A stretch of 38,907 nucleotides of DNA from Paludibacteraceae bacterium (lineage in GTDB: Bacteria; Bacteroidota; Bacteroidia; Bacteroidales; Paludibacteraceae), in the NCBI GenBank assembly GCA_017558065.1, contig JAFYWK010000009.1, forward strand, positions 1-38,907, written 5' to 3'. Both the position numbers and the translations under genes were made by a program. The notes beneath the pieces are model-generated. The model had not been told where the DNA came from and made no database searches. It saw nothing but the letters and a program-made list of their open reading frames with translations. Below, piece by piece: positions 25,393 through 32,746 of this stretch. Position 1 is the stretch's first letter. Each line of letters begins with the position of its first letter.

Positions 25393-26865
25393 ATGAATAT
25401 CAACGAATTACACCCACAAGAGGTTTTCTCCATCTTCCATGAGATTACCCAAGTGCCTCGCCCATCGAAACGCGAAGGCAAGATCATCGAATGGCTCAAG
25501 GCGTTTGCCGTAAAGCATAACCTCGAACATACAGTAGATGAAGCTGGCAATATCATCATGCGCAAACCTGCTACTCCTGGCTATGAAGATAAACCAGGCG
25601 TGATTCTGCAAGCGCATATGGATATGGTGTGCGAGAAGAACAATGACACCGTGCACGACTTCGACAACGACCCTATCCATGCCTATATTGATGGCGATTT
25701 TATCAAAGCTCAGGGCACAACCCTTGGCGCAGACAACGGCATCGGTATGGCATTGATGTTGGCGGCTATCACTTCGGATACCTTGAAGCACCCTGCATTG
25801 GAGTGCCTCTTCACAGTGGATGAGGAGACGGGTCTCACGGGCGCTTTCCGTCTGCAGGACGGTTGCTTACAAGGCAAACAACTCATCAACCTCGACTCCG
25901 AGGACGATGGTCAAGTGTTCATCGGCTGCGCTGGTGGTATCGACACCCTCGCCAAAATGCACTACTCGCCTATATCCAATTGCCAATTGCCAATTGCCAA
26001 TAGCTTGCTGGCGATACATATTAAAGTCGGCGGCCTCATGGGTGGTCACTCAGGCGATGATATCAACAAAGGTCGTGGCAATGCCAATAAGATCCTTGTG
26101 CGTTTCCTCTATCAAGTGATGCAAGCTACTGATATGCAATTGGCTACGATTAATGGCGGTAACTTGCGCAACGCTATCGCTCGTGAGGCAGAAGCAGTGA
26201 TTGCTATTCCTATGGCATTTAAAGAGGATATCCGCGTGATGCTCAACCACTATATCGCAACTATTGAAGCGGAGATTGGTGATGTAGAGAAGGACTTCTT
26301 TATGCATCTGGAGACAACCGATATGCCAGCCTTGTTTATTCCTACGGACAAAGCTAAGGTGCTCATCCAAGCACTCTATGCTTGCCCTCACGGTATGACA
26401 GCGATGTCAAAGACCATGCCTGGGTTGGTAGAGACCAGCACCAACCTCGCTAGCATAAAGATGAAAGAGGATGAGAAGGGTGCGTTTGTTGAGATCAATA
26501 CCAGCCAACGCTCTTCGATTGAGAGCAAGAAGCATGATATCAAGCAGATGGTAGAGTGTGCTTTAGCATTAGCTTGCGACGAGGTGACACACGGCGATGG
26601 TTATCCAGGTTGGGCGCCTAACCCACAATCGCCATTGTTGGAAGTGACGAAGAAAGCTTATCAAGACCTCTTTGCTGCGGAGCCAAAGGTATTGGCTATC
26701 CATGCGGGCTTGGAGTGTGGTTTGTTCTTGGAGAAGTATCCATATTTGGATATGGTTTCTATCGGACCACAAATGTTCGGTGTTCACTCTCCACAAGAGC
26801 GCTTAAGCATCGCTTCTACCGGAAAATGCTGGGAGTGGCTGAAACGCATACTTGAGACTTTTTGA
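25393..26865 (+). CDS. pepD: Aminoacyl-histidine dipeptidase PepD, M20 family (490 aa)
   Basis: Metal-site motifs are QAHMDMV (H75, D77), TTLGADNGIGMA (bridging D114), VDEETGLTG (catalytic E144, metal E145) and SEDDG (about 169-173). The lid domain starts near 210 with GGHSGDDINKGRGNANKI. The C-terminal end has HAGLECGLF and SIGPQMFGVHSPQERL. This is a cytosolic Zn dipeptidase of the PepD/carnosinase-like group. Residues about 193-205 (PISNCQLPIANSL) are encoded by a 7-bp repeat, unlike the linker expected there. Two heptad-type repeats (GTCTAAC/ATCTAAC) fill the short gap before its start. Confidence 0.93.
   Translation: MNINELHPQEVFSIFHEITQVPRPSKREGKIIEWLKAFAVKHNLEHTVDEAGNIIMRKPATPGYEDKPGVILQAHMDMVCEKNNDTVHDFDNDPIHAYIDGDFIKAQGTTLGADNGIGMALMLAAITSDTLKHPALECLFTVDEETGLTGAFRLQDGCLQGKQLINLDSEDDGQVFIGCAGGIDTLAKMHYSPISNCQLPIANSLLAIHIKVGGLMGGHSGDDINKGRGNANKILVRFLYQVMQATDMQLATINGGNLRNAIAREAEAVIAIPMAFKEDIRVMLNHYIATIEAEIGDVEKDFFMHLETTDMPALFIPTDKAKVLIQALYACPHGMTAMSKTMPGLVETSTNLASIKMKEDEKGAFVEINTSQRSSIESKKHDIKQMVECALALACDEVTHGDGYPGWAPNPQSPLLEVTKKAYQDLFAAEPKVLAIHAGLECGLFLEKYPYLDMVSIGPQMFGVHSPQERLSIASTGKCWEWLKRILETF
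25976..26001. repeat. 7-bp repeat CCAATTG inside pepD
   Basis: Four CCAAT units are spaced by TG (period 7) within the coding region. It codes for the ISNCQLPIAN stretch in a surface linker between catalytic and lid domains. Confidence 0.85.
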
Positions 26866-26893
26866 TGCTGTATCTTGATAATTTGTTATTATT

Positions 26894-26926
26894 TTTGTAT
26901 ATATCGTTTTTTTTCACTATCTTTGC
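26894..26926 (+). promoter_or_regulatory. Promoter of lpxC-lpxA
   Basis: TTTG (26894-26897), 20 nt and TATCTTTGC (26918-26926), about 50 nt before the lpxC start. Confidence 0.85.
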
Positions 26927-26977
26927 AGCGAATTTCATACTACATTGGAGTAGTGTGTCAAAAACGATAATAAAAGA

Positions 26978-27883
26978 ATGAAACAACATACATTGAAAGC
27001 GCCTTTTTCTTTAGAGGGGAAAGGACTACATACAGGACTGTTTATTCACGCTAACTTCCTGCCCGCAGAGGAGAATACAGGTGTGCGCATTTGCCGTAGT
27101 GATTTGGATGGTCGTCCGACCTACGAAGCTATTGCTGACTACGTGACCGCTACTGAGCGTGGTACGGTGCTGGAACGTGGCGCATGGAAGGTGTCTACTG
27201 TGGAGCATGCGCTTTCGGCTCTCTATGCCATGGGCGTGGATAACTGCCTAATAGAGGTGGATGCACCTGAGATGCCAATCCTGGATGGCAGTGCGAAATA
27301 CTATATTCAGTCTATCGAACATGTGGGATTGCAGGAGCAAAGTGCCGAGCAGAAAGTGTTTGTGGTAACCGAACCAATAGAGTATATCTCGGAGCGCGGC
27401 AACAAGATGGTCATTCAGCCCTGTGACCACTACGAAGCAGGAGTGACGGTGGCTTATGATAGTGGTATCTTGCGTGAGCAGAGTGCGGAAATAAAAGACC
27501 TCGCCGATTACAAACGCGAGTTATCTGCTGCGCGTACTTTCTGCTTTGTGCGCGAGATAGAACCGCTACTGCGTATGGGGCTCATCAAGGGTGGCGACTT
27601 GCAGAACGCCCTTGTGATATATGAAACGCCTATGTCGCAAGAAGGATTGGACTATATGACCGACAAGTTGGGGCAGCCACGATTGGATGCCAGCAAGTTG
27701 GGGTATCTCAGTCCGCTGAACTATCCTAACGAGCCCGCTCGACACAAGTTGCTGGATTTGATAGGCGATATGTCGCTCGTTGGCTGCCGTGTTCAAGGCA
27801 AGATCGCTGCGTTGCGTCCAGGACATACGTTTAATACGCAATGTGCTAAACAATTAAGAAACAAAATATTAGCAAGTTTATAA
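26978..27883 (+). CDS. lpxC: LpxC, UDP-3-O-acyl-GlcNAc deacetylase, not fused to FabZ (301 aa)
   Basis: The Zn ligands fit LpxC: H77 in STVEHALSAL, H256 and D260 in RHKLLDLIGD, with catalytic H283 in PGHTFN. KAPFSLEGKGLHTG and LDGSAKYYIQ are also typical. It catalyses the committed step of lipid A synthesis in the cytoplasm. In many Bacteroidota lpxC is fused to fabZ (about 460 residues). Here the protein stops just after the LpxC domain and lpxA begins one base after the stop. The next gene is not fabZ, so that dehydratase must be encoded elsewhere. Confidence 0.95.
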   Translation: MKQHTLKAPFSLEGKGLHTGLFIHANFLPAEENTGVRICRSDLDGRPTYEAIADYVTATERGTVLERGAWKVSTVEHALSALYAMGVDNCLIEVDAPEMPILDGSAKYYIQSIEHVGLQEQSAEQKVFVVTEPIEYISERGNKMVIQPCDHYEAGVTVAYDSGILREQSAEIKDLADYKRELSAARTFCFVREIEPLLRMGLIKGGDLQNALVIYETPMSQEGLDYMTDKLGQPRLDASKLGYLSPLNYPNEPARHKLLDLIGDMSLVGCRVQGKIAALRPGHTFNTQCAKQLRNKILASL

Positions 27884-27884
27884 T

Positions 27885-28649
27885 ATGAACTACATTCATC
27901 CAAACGCAAAGCTTCATCCAAGCGTAACTGTTGGGCATTTCTCTTGTATCCACGAGGATGTGGAGATAGGCGAAGGCACAGTGATTGATAATAATGTGAC
28001 CATCTATAGCGGTACGCGTATAGGTAAGAACTGCCATATCTATTCGGGTGCGGTGGTCGGCGGTGATCCCCAAGACTTGAAATACAAAGGCGAAAAGACC
28101 TATGCTATTATTGGCGATAACACTACTATCCGCGAGTTTGTGACTATCCACCGCGGTACAGCCAGCAAGGGCAAGACGGTGGTGGGCAATCATTGTCTGA
28201 TCATGGCGTATTGCCATGTGGCACACGATTGCTTGCTGCATGACCATATCATCATGTCCAACGCGACACAACTTGCAGGCGAGGTGGTCGTGGATGATTG
28301 GGCAATTATTGGTGGTGGTAGTCTGGTGCATCAGTTTAGTCATATCGGTGCACATGTGATGATCCAAGGTGGTTCGAAAGTGAATAAGGATGTGCCTCCG
28401 TATATTATTGCGGCACGCGAACCAATATCTTATTGTGGTATCAACTCCGTAGGACTCAATCGCCGTGCGTTCACCCAAGAGCAGATTACTGCTATTCAAA
28501 ACACCTATCGTCTGGTGTACCTCTCGGGGTTGAATGTGAGCCAAGCGGTGGAGCAAGTGGAGAACACATTGCCACAAAGCGCAGAGCGCGACCTGATCCT
28601 TGAGTTTATCAAAGGTTCACCACGAGGAATCGTTCGTGGATATAATTAA
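27885..28649 (+). CDS. lpxA: LpxA, UDP-GlcNAc acyltransferase (254 aa)
   Basis: Hexapeptide repeats (VGHFSCIHEDVEIGEGTVI and following) build the left-handed beta helix. GGDPQDLKYKGE, REFVTIHRGT and MAYCHVAHDCLLHD are diagnostic; H114 corresponds to the catalytic His. It performs the first acyl transfer of lipid A synthesis. It begins one nt after the lpxC stop and is surely cotranscribed and coupled with it. Length is normal. Confidence 0.96.
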   Translation: MNYIHPNAKLHPSVTVGHFSCIHEDVEIGEGTVIDNNVTIYSGTRIGKNCHIYSGAVVGGDPQDLKYKGEKTYAIIGDNTTIREFVTIHRGTASKGKTVVGNHCLIMAYCHVAHDCLLHDHIIMSNATQLAGEVVVDDWAIIGGGSLVHQFSHIGAHVMIQGGSKVNKDVPPYIIAAREPISYCGINSVGLNRRAFTQEQITAIQNTYRLVYLSGLNVSQAVEQVENTLPQSAERDLILEFIKGSPRGIVRGYN

Positions 28650-28662
28650 ACACTTCGTGTTG

Positions 28663-28690
28663 GTTTAAAGTTTAGAGTTTAAAGTTTAAA
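28663..28690 (+). repeat. Heptanucleotide leader before glnS, 4 units
   Basis: GTTTAAA, GTTTAGA, GTTTAAA and GTTTAAA are followed by GACAAGAATA and the glnS ATG. A two-unit version (GTTTAGA, GTTTAAA, GGCAAGAATA) leads into the C69 gene at 23667-23691. Confidence 0.85.
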
Positions 28691-28700
28691 GACAAGAATA

Positions 28701-30392
28701 ATGGAAATGGAAGAAAGAAGTCTCAATTTTATTGAGCAAATCGTAGAGAAAGATTTACAAGAAGGTAAGAACGACGGACGCATTCAAACGCGTTTCCCGC
28801 CAGAGCCAAACGGTTACCTGCATATCGGTCACGTGAAGGCCATCTGCATGGACTTTGGTATTGCTGAGAAATACAATGGCGTGTGCAACCTCCGTTTTGA
28901 CGACACCAACCCTGTGAAGGAGGATGTTGAATATGTGGACTCTATCCAGCAGGACATTGCTTGGTTGGGTTTCAAGTGGGGCAATATCTACTACGCTTCT
29001 GACTATTTCCAACAACTCTATGATTTGGCGATTGAGTTCATCAAACAAGGCAAGGCGTATATCGACGAGCAGACGGCCGAGCAAATCGCAGAGCAAAAGG
29101 GTACTCCCACCGAGCCAGGCGTAGCGTCGCCCTACCGCGATCGTCCAATCGACGAGAACTTGCGCCTCTTCCAAGCGATGCAAAATGGCGAGATTGAGGA
29201 CGGCAAGATGGTACTCCGTGCGAAGATTGACATGGCTAATCCAAACATGCACTTCCGCGATCCTATCATGTATCGTATCATCACTACCCATCCTCACCAC
29301 CGCACAGGTCGCCGCTGGAACGTATACCCAATGTACGACTTTGCGCACGGCCAATCTGACTACTTCGAGGGTGTGACACACTCCATTTGTACGCTGGAGT
29401 TTGTGGTGCACCGTCCACTCTATGACTACTATATCGACCAATTCATCACAGGCGACTATCGTCCACGCCAATACGAGTTTAACCGCCTCAACATCACCTA
29501 TACCGTGATGTCGAAGCGCAAGATGCTTCAACTCGTGAAGGAGGGACTCGTGAGCGGTTGGGACGACCCACGTATGCCTACTGTATGCGGACTCCGCCGC
29601 CGTGGTTATACGCCAGAGGCTATCCGTGCGTTTATTGATAAGATTGGTTATACCAAGGTTGAGGGTATGATTGACCTCGGCTTATTGGAGCACACCGTTC
29701 GTGAGACACTCAAAGAAACAGCGCCACGTGTATGCGCTATCTTTGATCCTGTGAAGTTGGTTATCACCAATTACGAGGGCGATGGCGAGACTATCGTAGC
29801 AGAGAACATCGACGGACATCCAGAGTTGGGTACCCGCGAGATGAAGTTTGCTAAAGAACTCTATATCGAGCGCGGTGACTTCCAAGAGGAGGGCGACAAG
29901 AAGTTCTTCCGCCTCAGCCCTGGTGGTCGTGAGGTACGCCTCAAAGCTGCGTATATCATCCAAGCCACTGGCTGTGAGAAAGATGCTGCGGGCAATATCA
30001 CCACCGTATATGCAACCTACGACCCAGACTCTAAGTCAGGTACCGAGGGCGGCAACCGCAAGACGAAATCTACCATCAACTGGGTAGAGTGCAACTCTTG
30101 TGTGGACGCAGAAGTTCGTTTATACGATCGCTTGTTCGCTTGTGAGAACCCATCAGCTGAGGAAGGTGACTTCCGCGACCTCTTGAACCCAGAGAGTCTG
30201 AAGGTGGTGAACTGCAAGATTGAAGGAGCATTGAAAGCCGAGATGCATGCGCCAGAGGTGGTGAATGGTATTGCGAAATGCAATAACTACCAGTTCCTCA
30301 AGCATGGCTATTTCGTGGTGGATCCTGATACTACGAGCGAGAAACTCATCTTCAACCGCACCGCTTCGCTGAAGGATAATTGGCAGAAGTAA
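28701..30392 (+). CDS. glnS: Glutaminyl-tRNA synthetase (563 aa)
   Basis: Class I signature HIGH is at residues 41-44 (PPEPNGYLHIGHVKAI) and the KMSKS equivalent is MSKRK at 270-274. RFDDTNP, the PMYDFAHGQSDYFEGVTHSICTLEF block and GLRRRGYTPEAIR place it with GlnRS rather than GluRS. The C-terminal anticodon-binding beta barrels cover about 345-555. The enzyme charges tRNA-Gln directly. The start at 28701 follows a heptad leader; 28707 is an alternative. Its stop shares one base with the next gene. Confidence 0.96.
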   Translation: MEMEERSLNFIEQIVEKDLQEGKNDGRIQTRFPPEPNGYLHIGHVKAICMDFGIAEKYNGVCNLRFDDTNPVKEDVEYVDSIQQDIAWLGFKWGNIYYASDYFQQLYDLAIEFIKQGKAYIDEQTAEQIAEQKGTPTEPGVASPYRDRPIDENLRLFQAMQNGEIEDGKMVLRAKIDMANPNMHFRDPIMYRIITTHPHHRTGRRWNVYPMYDFAHGQSDYFEGVTHSICTLEFVVHRPLYDYYIDQFITGDYRPRQYEFNRLNITYTVMSKRKMLQLVKEGLVSGWDDPRMPTVCGLRRRGYTPEAIRAFIDKIGYTKVEGMIDLGLLEHTVRETLKETAPRVCAIFDPVKLVITNYEGDGETIVAENIDGHPELGTREMKFAKELYIERGDFQEEGDKKFFRLSPGGREVRLKAAYIIQATGCEKDAAGNITTVYATYDPDSKSGTEGGNRKTKSTINWVECNSCVDAEVRLYDRLFACENPSAEEGDFRDLLNPESLKVVNCKIEGALKAEMHAPEVVNGIAKCNNYQFLKHGYFVVDPDTTSEKLIFNRTASLKDNWQK

Positions 30393-30811
30393 TGCAAATT
30401 CGAACGCAGAACGGCAAGCAATATGTTCTCTGTGCGTGGAGGCGGCGATATGTCCGCCTCACGCCGGAGGAACTGGTGCGGCAAACGACCTTACAACTCT
30501 TGGTCAATGAGTTTGGTTATCCGCATAGTCTCATGGCTGTAGAAGTGCCTATAGAGGTGGCTGGCGTGCAGAAACGTTGCGATGCCATTGTTTATAACCG
30601 ACAGTTGCAGCCCTTGATGCTCATTGAATTTAAGGCGCCATCGGTGCACCTCACGCAGGAGGTGTTTGACCAAGCTGCTATCTATAATCGTACACTGCAT
30701 GTCCCCCTGCTGATGCTCTGCAATGGCCGCGAGAGCATAGTGGCGCAAGTGCAACCGAATCAATACCAATTTATTGATAGCATACCTGCATACAACACAC
30801 TGACAACCTAA
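30392..30811 (+). CDS. HsdR N-terminal-like small protein (139 aa)
   Basis: The whole protein matches the N-terminal nuclease-like domain of type I restriction subunits (HSDR_N_2 type): LTPEELVRQTTLQLLVNEFGYP, VEVPIEVAGVQKRCDAIVYNRQ, then LMLIEFKAP. D and E-x-K form a PD-(D/E)xK site. No helicase domain or HsdM/HsdS follows, so it is a stand-alone version common in Bacteroidota with unknown function. ATG 30392 overlaps the glnS stop by one base (TAATG), indicating translational coupling; a TTG at 30380 is possible but unlikely. Confidence 0.85.
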   Translation: MQIRTQNGKQYVLCAWRRRYVRLTPEELVRQTTLQLLVNEFGYPHSLMAVEVPIEVAGVQKRCDAIVYNRQLQPLMLIEFKAPSVHLTQEVFDQAAIYNRTLHVPLLMLCNGRESIVAQVQPNQYQFIDSIPAYNTLTT

Positions 30812-30881
30812 ATCAGGTACTGAAAATTCCTTGCGATTTGCTACTTATGTTTTGCAATCCACCAAGTTATGGTGGAAATAT

Positions 30882-30912
30882 TTTGTTATGTCAAAAAAAA
30901 GTAGTACCTTTG
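30882..30912 (+). promoter_or_regulatory. Promoter of fba
   Basis: TTTG (30882-30885), 19 nt and TACCTTTG (30905-30912). A GTCGCC-GAAA-GGCGAC hairpin directly overlaps its downstream edge (30912-30927). Confidence 0.8.
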
Positions 30913-31123
30913 TCGCCGAAAGGCGACGATGCCCGATAGGACGGACGTCTGTTGAAAGAGTTTCACGCCCTTTGGGTTGTTTCACGCTTCGTTGTTTCAA
31001 ACCTTGAAACTTTGAAACTCTGAAACAAGTGCCAACGGCACATGAAACAAGCGACCTTGTCGCCTGAACCCTTAAAACTGTTAAAACTATTAAAACATTT
31101 TAAACAATAATTTTTTTACAACT
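30913..31123 (+). promoter_or_regulatory. Long 5' leader of fba with several repeat types
   Basis: About 200 nt separate the promoter from the start. It contains short TGAAAC repeats with an 8-bp period (about 31003-31027), a GCGAC/GTCGC hairpin in a 27-nt sequence (31042-31068) that returns after the CoA-transferase gene (34299-34325, two differences), and four 9-bp units of type NNTTAAAAC (31070-31105). I see no known riboswitch. Confidence 0.65.
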
Positions 31124-32125
31124 ATGGTAAGTTACAAAGAACTCGGCTTGGTGAACACCAAAGAGATGTTTGCTAAAGCAATCAAAGGCGGATACGCTAT
31201 CCCTGCCTTCAACTTCAACAACATGGAGCAACTCCAAGCTATCATCAAAGCAGCTGCTGAGACCAAGAGCCCAGTGATCCTCCAAGTATCTAAAGGTGCG
31301 CGTAACTACGCTAACCAAACTCTTCTCCAATACATGGCACAAGGTGCTGTAGAGTATGCTAAGGAGTTGGGTTGGGAGAAACCACAAATCTGCTTGCACC
31401 TCGACCACGGAGATAGCTTCGAGACTTGCAAATCTTGCGTTGACTTCGGTTTCTCAAGCGTAATGATCGACGGTAGCCACCTCCCATACGAGGAGAACAT
31501 TGCCCTCACCAAGAAGGTGGTTGAGTACGCTCACGCACACGATGTGACCGTTGAGGCAGAGCTCGGCGTGTTGGCAGGTGTAGAGGATGAGGTTTGCGCT
31601 GCTGAGAGCCACTATACCAAACCAGAAGAGGTAGTAGATTTCGCTACTCGCACAGGTTGCGACTCATTGGCTATCTCAATCGGTACAAGCCACGGTGCTT
31701 ATAAGTTCACCCGTGAGCAATGTACAGTAGATCCACAAACTGGCAAACTCGTTCCTCCTCCATTGGCATTCGATATCCTCGACGCTATCATGGAGCAACT
31801 CCCAGGTTTCCCAATCGTACTCCACGGTTCTTCTTCAGTTCCACAAGAGTATGTGGACATCATCAACCAATACGGTGGTAAATTGCCAGACGCAGTAGGT
31901 ATTCCAGAGGAGCAACTCCGCAAGGCATCTGAGAGCACAGTTTGCAAGATCAACATCGACTCTGACAGCCGTTTGGCTTTCACCGCTGCTGTTCGCAAAG
32001 TGTTCGCTGAGAACCCAGGTGAGTTCGACCCACGTAAATACTGCGGTCCAGCTCGTGACCTCATGACCGAGCTCTACAAGCATAAAATTATCAACGTCCT
32101 TGGTTCTAACGGTAAAGCTGAGTAA
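31124..32125 (+). CDS. fba: Class II fructose-bisphosphate aldolase (333 aa)
   Basis: Zn-site motifs are CLHLDHGDSFE, VEAELGVLAG, SIGTSHGAYKF and LHGSSSVP. AIPAFNFNNMEQLQAI is the typical start of the barrel. It cleaves or forms fructose 1,6-bisphosphate in glycolysis and gluconeogenesis. Codons are strongly biased to C-ending forms, as expected for high expression. It has its own promoter and long leader. Confidence 0.95.
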   Translation: MVSYKELGLVNTKEMFAKAIKGGYAIPAFNFNNMEQLQAIIKAAAETKSPVILQVSKGARNYANQTLLQYMAQGAVEYAKELGWEKPQICLHLDHGDSFETCKSCVDFGFSSVMIDGSHLPYEENIALTKKVVEYAHAHDVTVEAELGVLAGVEDEVCAAESHYTKPEEVVDFATRTGCDSLAISIGTSHGAYKFTREQCTVDPQTGKLVPPPLAFDILDAIMEQLPGFPIVLHGSSSVPQEYVDIINQYGGKLPDAVGIPEEQLRKASESTVCKINIDSDSRLAFTAAVRKVFAENPGEFDPRKYCGPARDLMTELYKHKIINVLGSNGKAE

Positions 32126-32175
32126 TCGCTTAGCGATTAGATAGTTGAAAGAGTTTTAGGCGCACCTGCGGTGCT

Positions 32176-32201
32176 GTTTTAATAGTTTTAAAGGTGAGAT
32201 T
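32176..32201. repeat. Left arm of a 26-bp inverted repeat around the S23 gene
   Basis: This arm matches the reverse complement of 32704-32729 at 24 of 26 positions, including the non-repetitive GGTGAGATT. The two arms lie 502 nt apart and bracket the whole S23 gene. Confidence 0.8.
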
Positions 32202-32237
32202 GGTATCGACTAATCCACCTTTGAAACCCTAATACCC

Positions 32238-32271
32238 TTAAAACCTTTAAAACTCTTAAAACTCTTAAAAC
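32238..32271 (+). repeat. 9-bp tandem leader before the S23 gene, 4 units
   Basis: TTAAAAC occurs at 32238, 32247, 32256 and 32265, an exact 9-bp period, and ends 10 nt before the ATG. Matching leaders precede fba (31072-31105) and the CoA-transferase gene (32714-32738). Confidence 0.85.
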
Positions 32272-32281
32272 TTTTATCCTA

Positions 32282-32698
32282 ATGAAAGCAACAAGTTTTG
32301 AGGAATTGAAGATTTGGCAAAACGCGCGAGAATTGACAAAAGAGATTTATGTCATAACTCGTTTGCCCGAATTTAGCAAGGACTATAGATTTGTTGGACA
32401 AATCACGGCTGCAATGGGTTCTGTGATGGACAACATAGCAGAAGGATTTGAGAGAGATGGAAACAAAGAGTTTTTACAATTTCTATCAATCGCAAAAGGA
32501 TCATGTGGCGAGGTTAGAAGCCAAATATACCGAGCATATGATGTGGGGTATATAAATGAAGAAACCTTTCAAATACTATTGAATAAAATTAAAATGCTAA
32601 GTTCTGGTATTTTCCATTTTATACAAAGTTTGAGAGCTTCTGAAATAACCGGCAAAAAGCGCAAGGAGATAGTGACTCCTACTATGCTTAACTATTAA
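32282..32698 (+). CDS. S23 / four-helix-bundle protein (138 aa)
   Basis: The sequence fits the S23 (23S rRNA intervening-sequence-like) family: FEELKIWQNARELTKEIY at the start, FVGQITAAMGSVMDNIAEGFER, FLQFLSIAKGSCGEVRSQIYRAYDVGYI, and a helical C-terminal end. The fold is a four-helix bundle that forms pentamers; the family also includes Avd of retroelements. No 23S gene, reverse transcriptase or variable repeat is present. Codons are less biased than in fba and the CoA-transferase gene, between which it sits. The flanking inverted repeat suggests it moved as a cassette. Function is unknown. Confidence 0.85.
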   Translation: MKATSFEELKIWQNARELTKEIYVITRLPEFSKDYRFVGQITAAMGSVMDNIAEGFERDGNKEFLQFLSIAKGSCGEVRSQIYRAYDVGYINEETFQILLNKIKMLSSGIFHFIQSLRASEITGKKRKEIVTPTMLNY

Positions 32699-32703
32699 AA
32701 TCT

Positions 32704-32729
32704 AATCTCACCCTTAAAACTTTTAAAAC
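32704..32729. repeat. Right arm of the 26-bp inverted repeat around the S23 gene
   Basis: Reverse complement of 32176-32201 with two mismatches. It begins six bases after the S23 stop. It overlaps the 9-bp leader of the next gene (TTAAAAC at 32714, 32723, 32732). Confidence 0.8.
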
Positions 32730-32746
32730 TTTTAAAACTTTTTCAC

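Noticed and set aside
30913-31123. Riboswitch in the fba leader
   Set aside because: The leader is long but consists of short tandem repeats and a small hairpin; no known aptamer core was recognised.
32282-32698. Diversity-generating retroelement (S23/Avd-like gene)
   Set aside because: No reverse transcriptase, template or variable repeat was found nearby.
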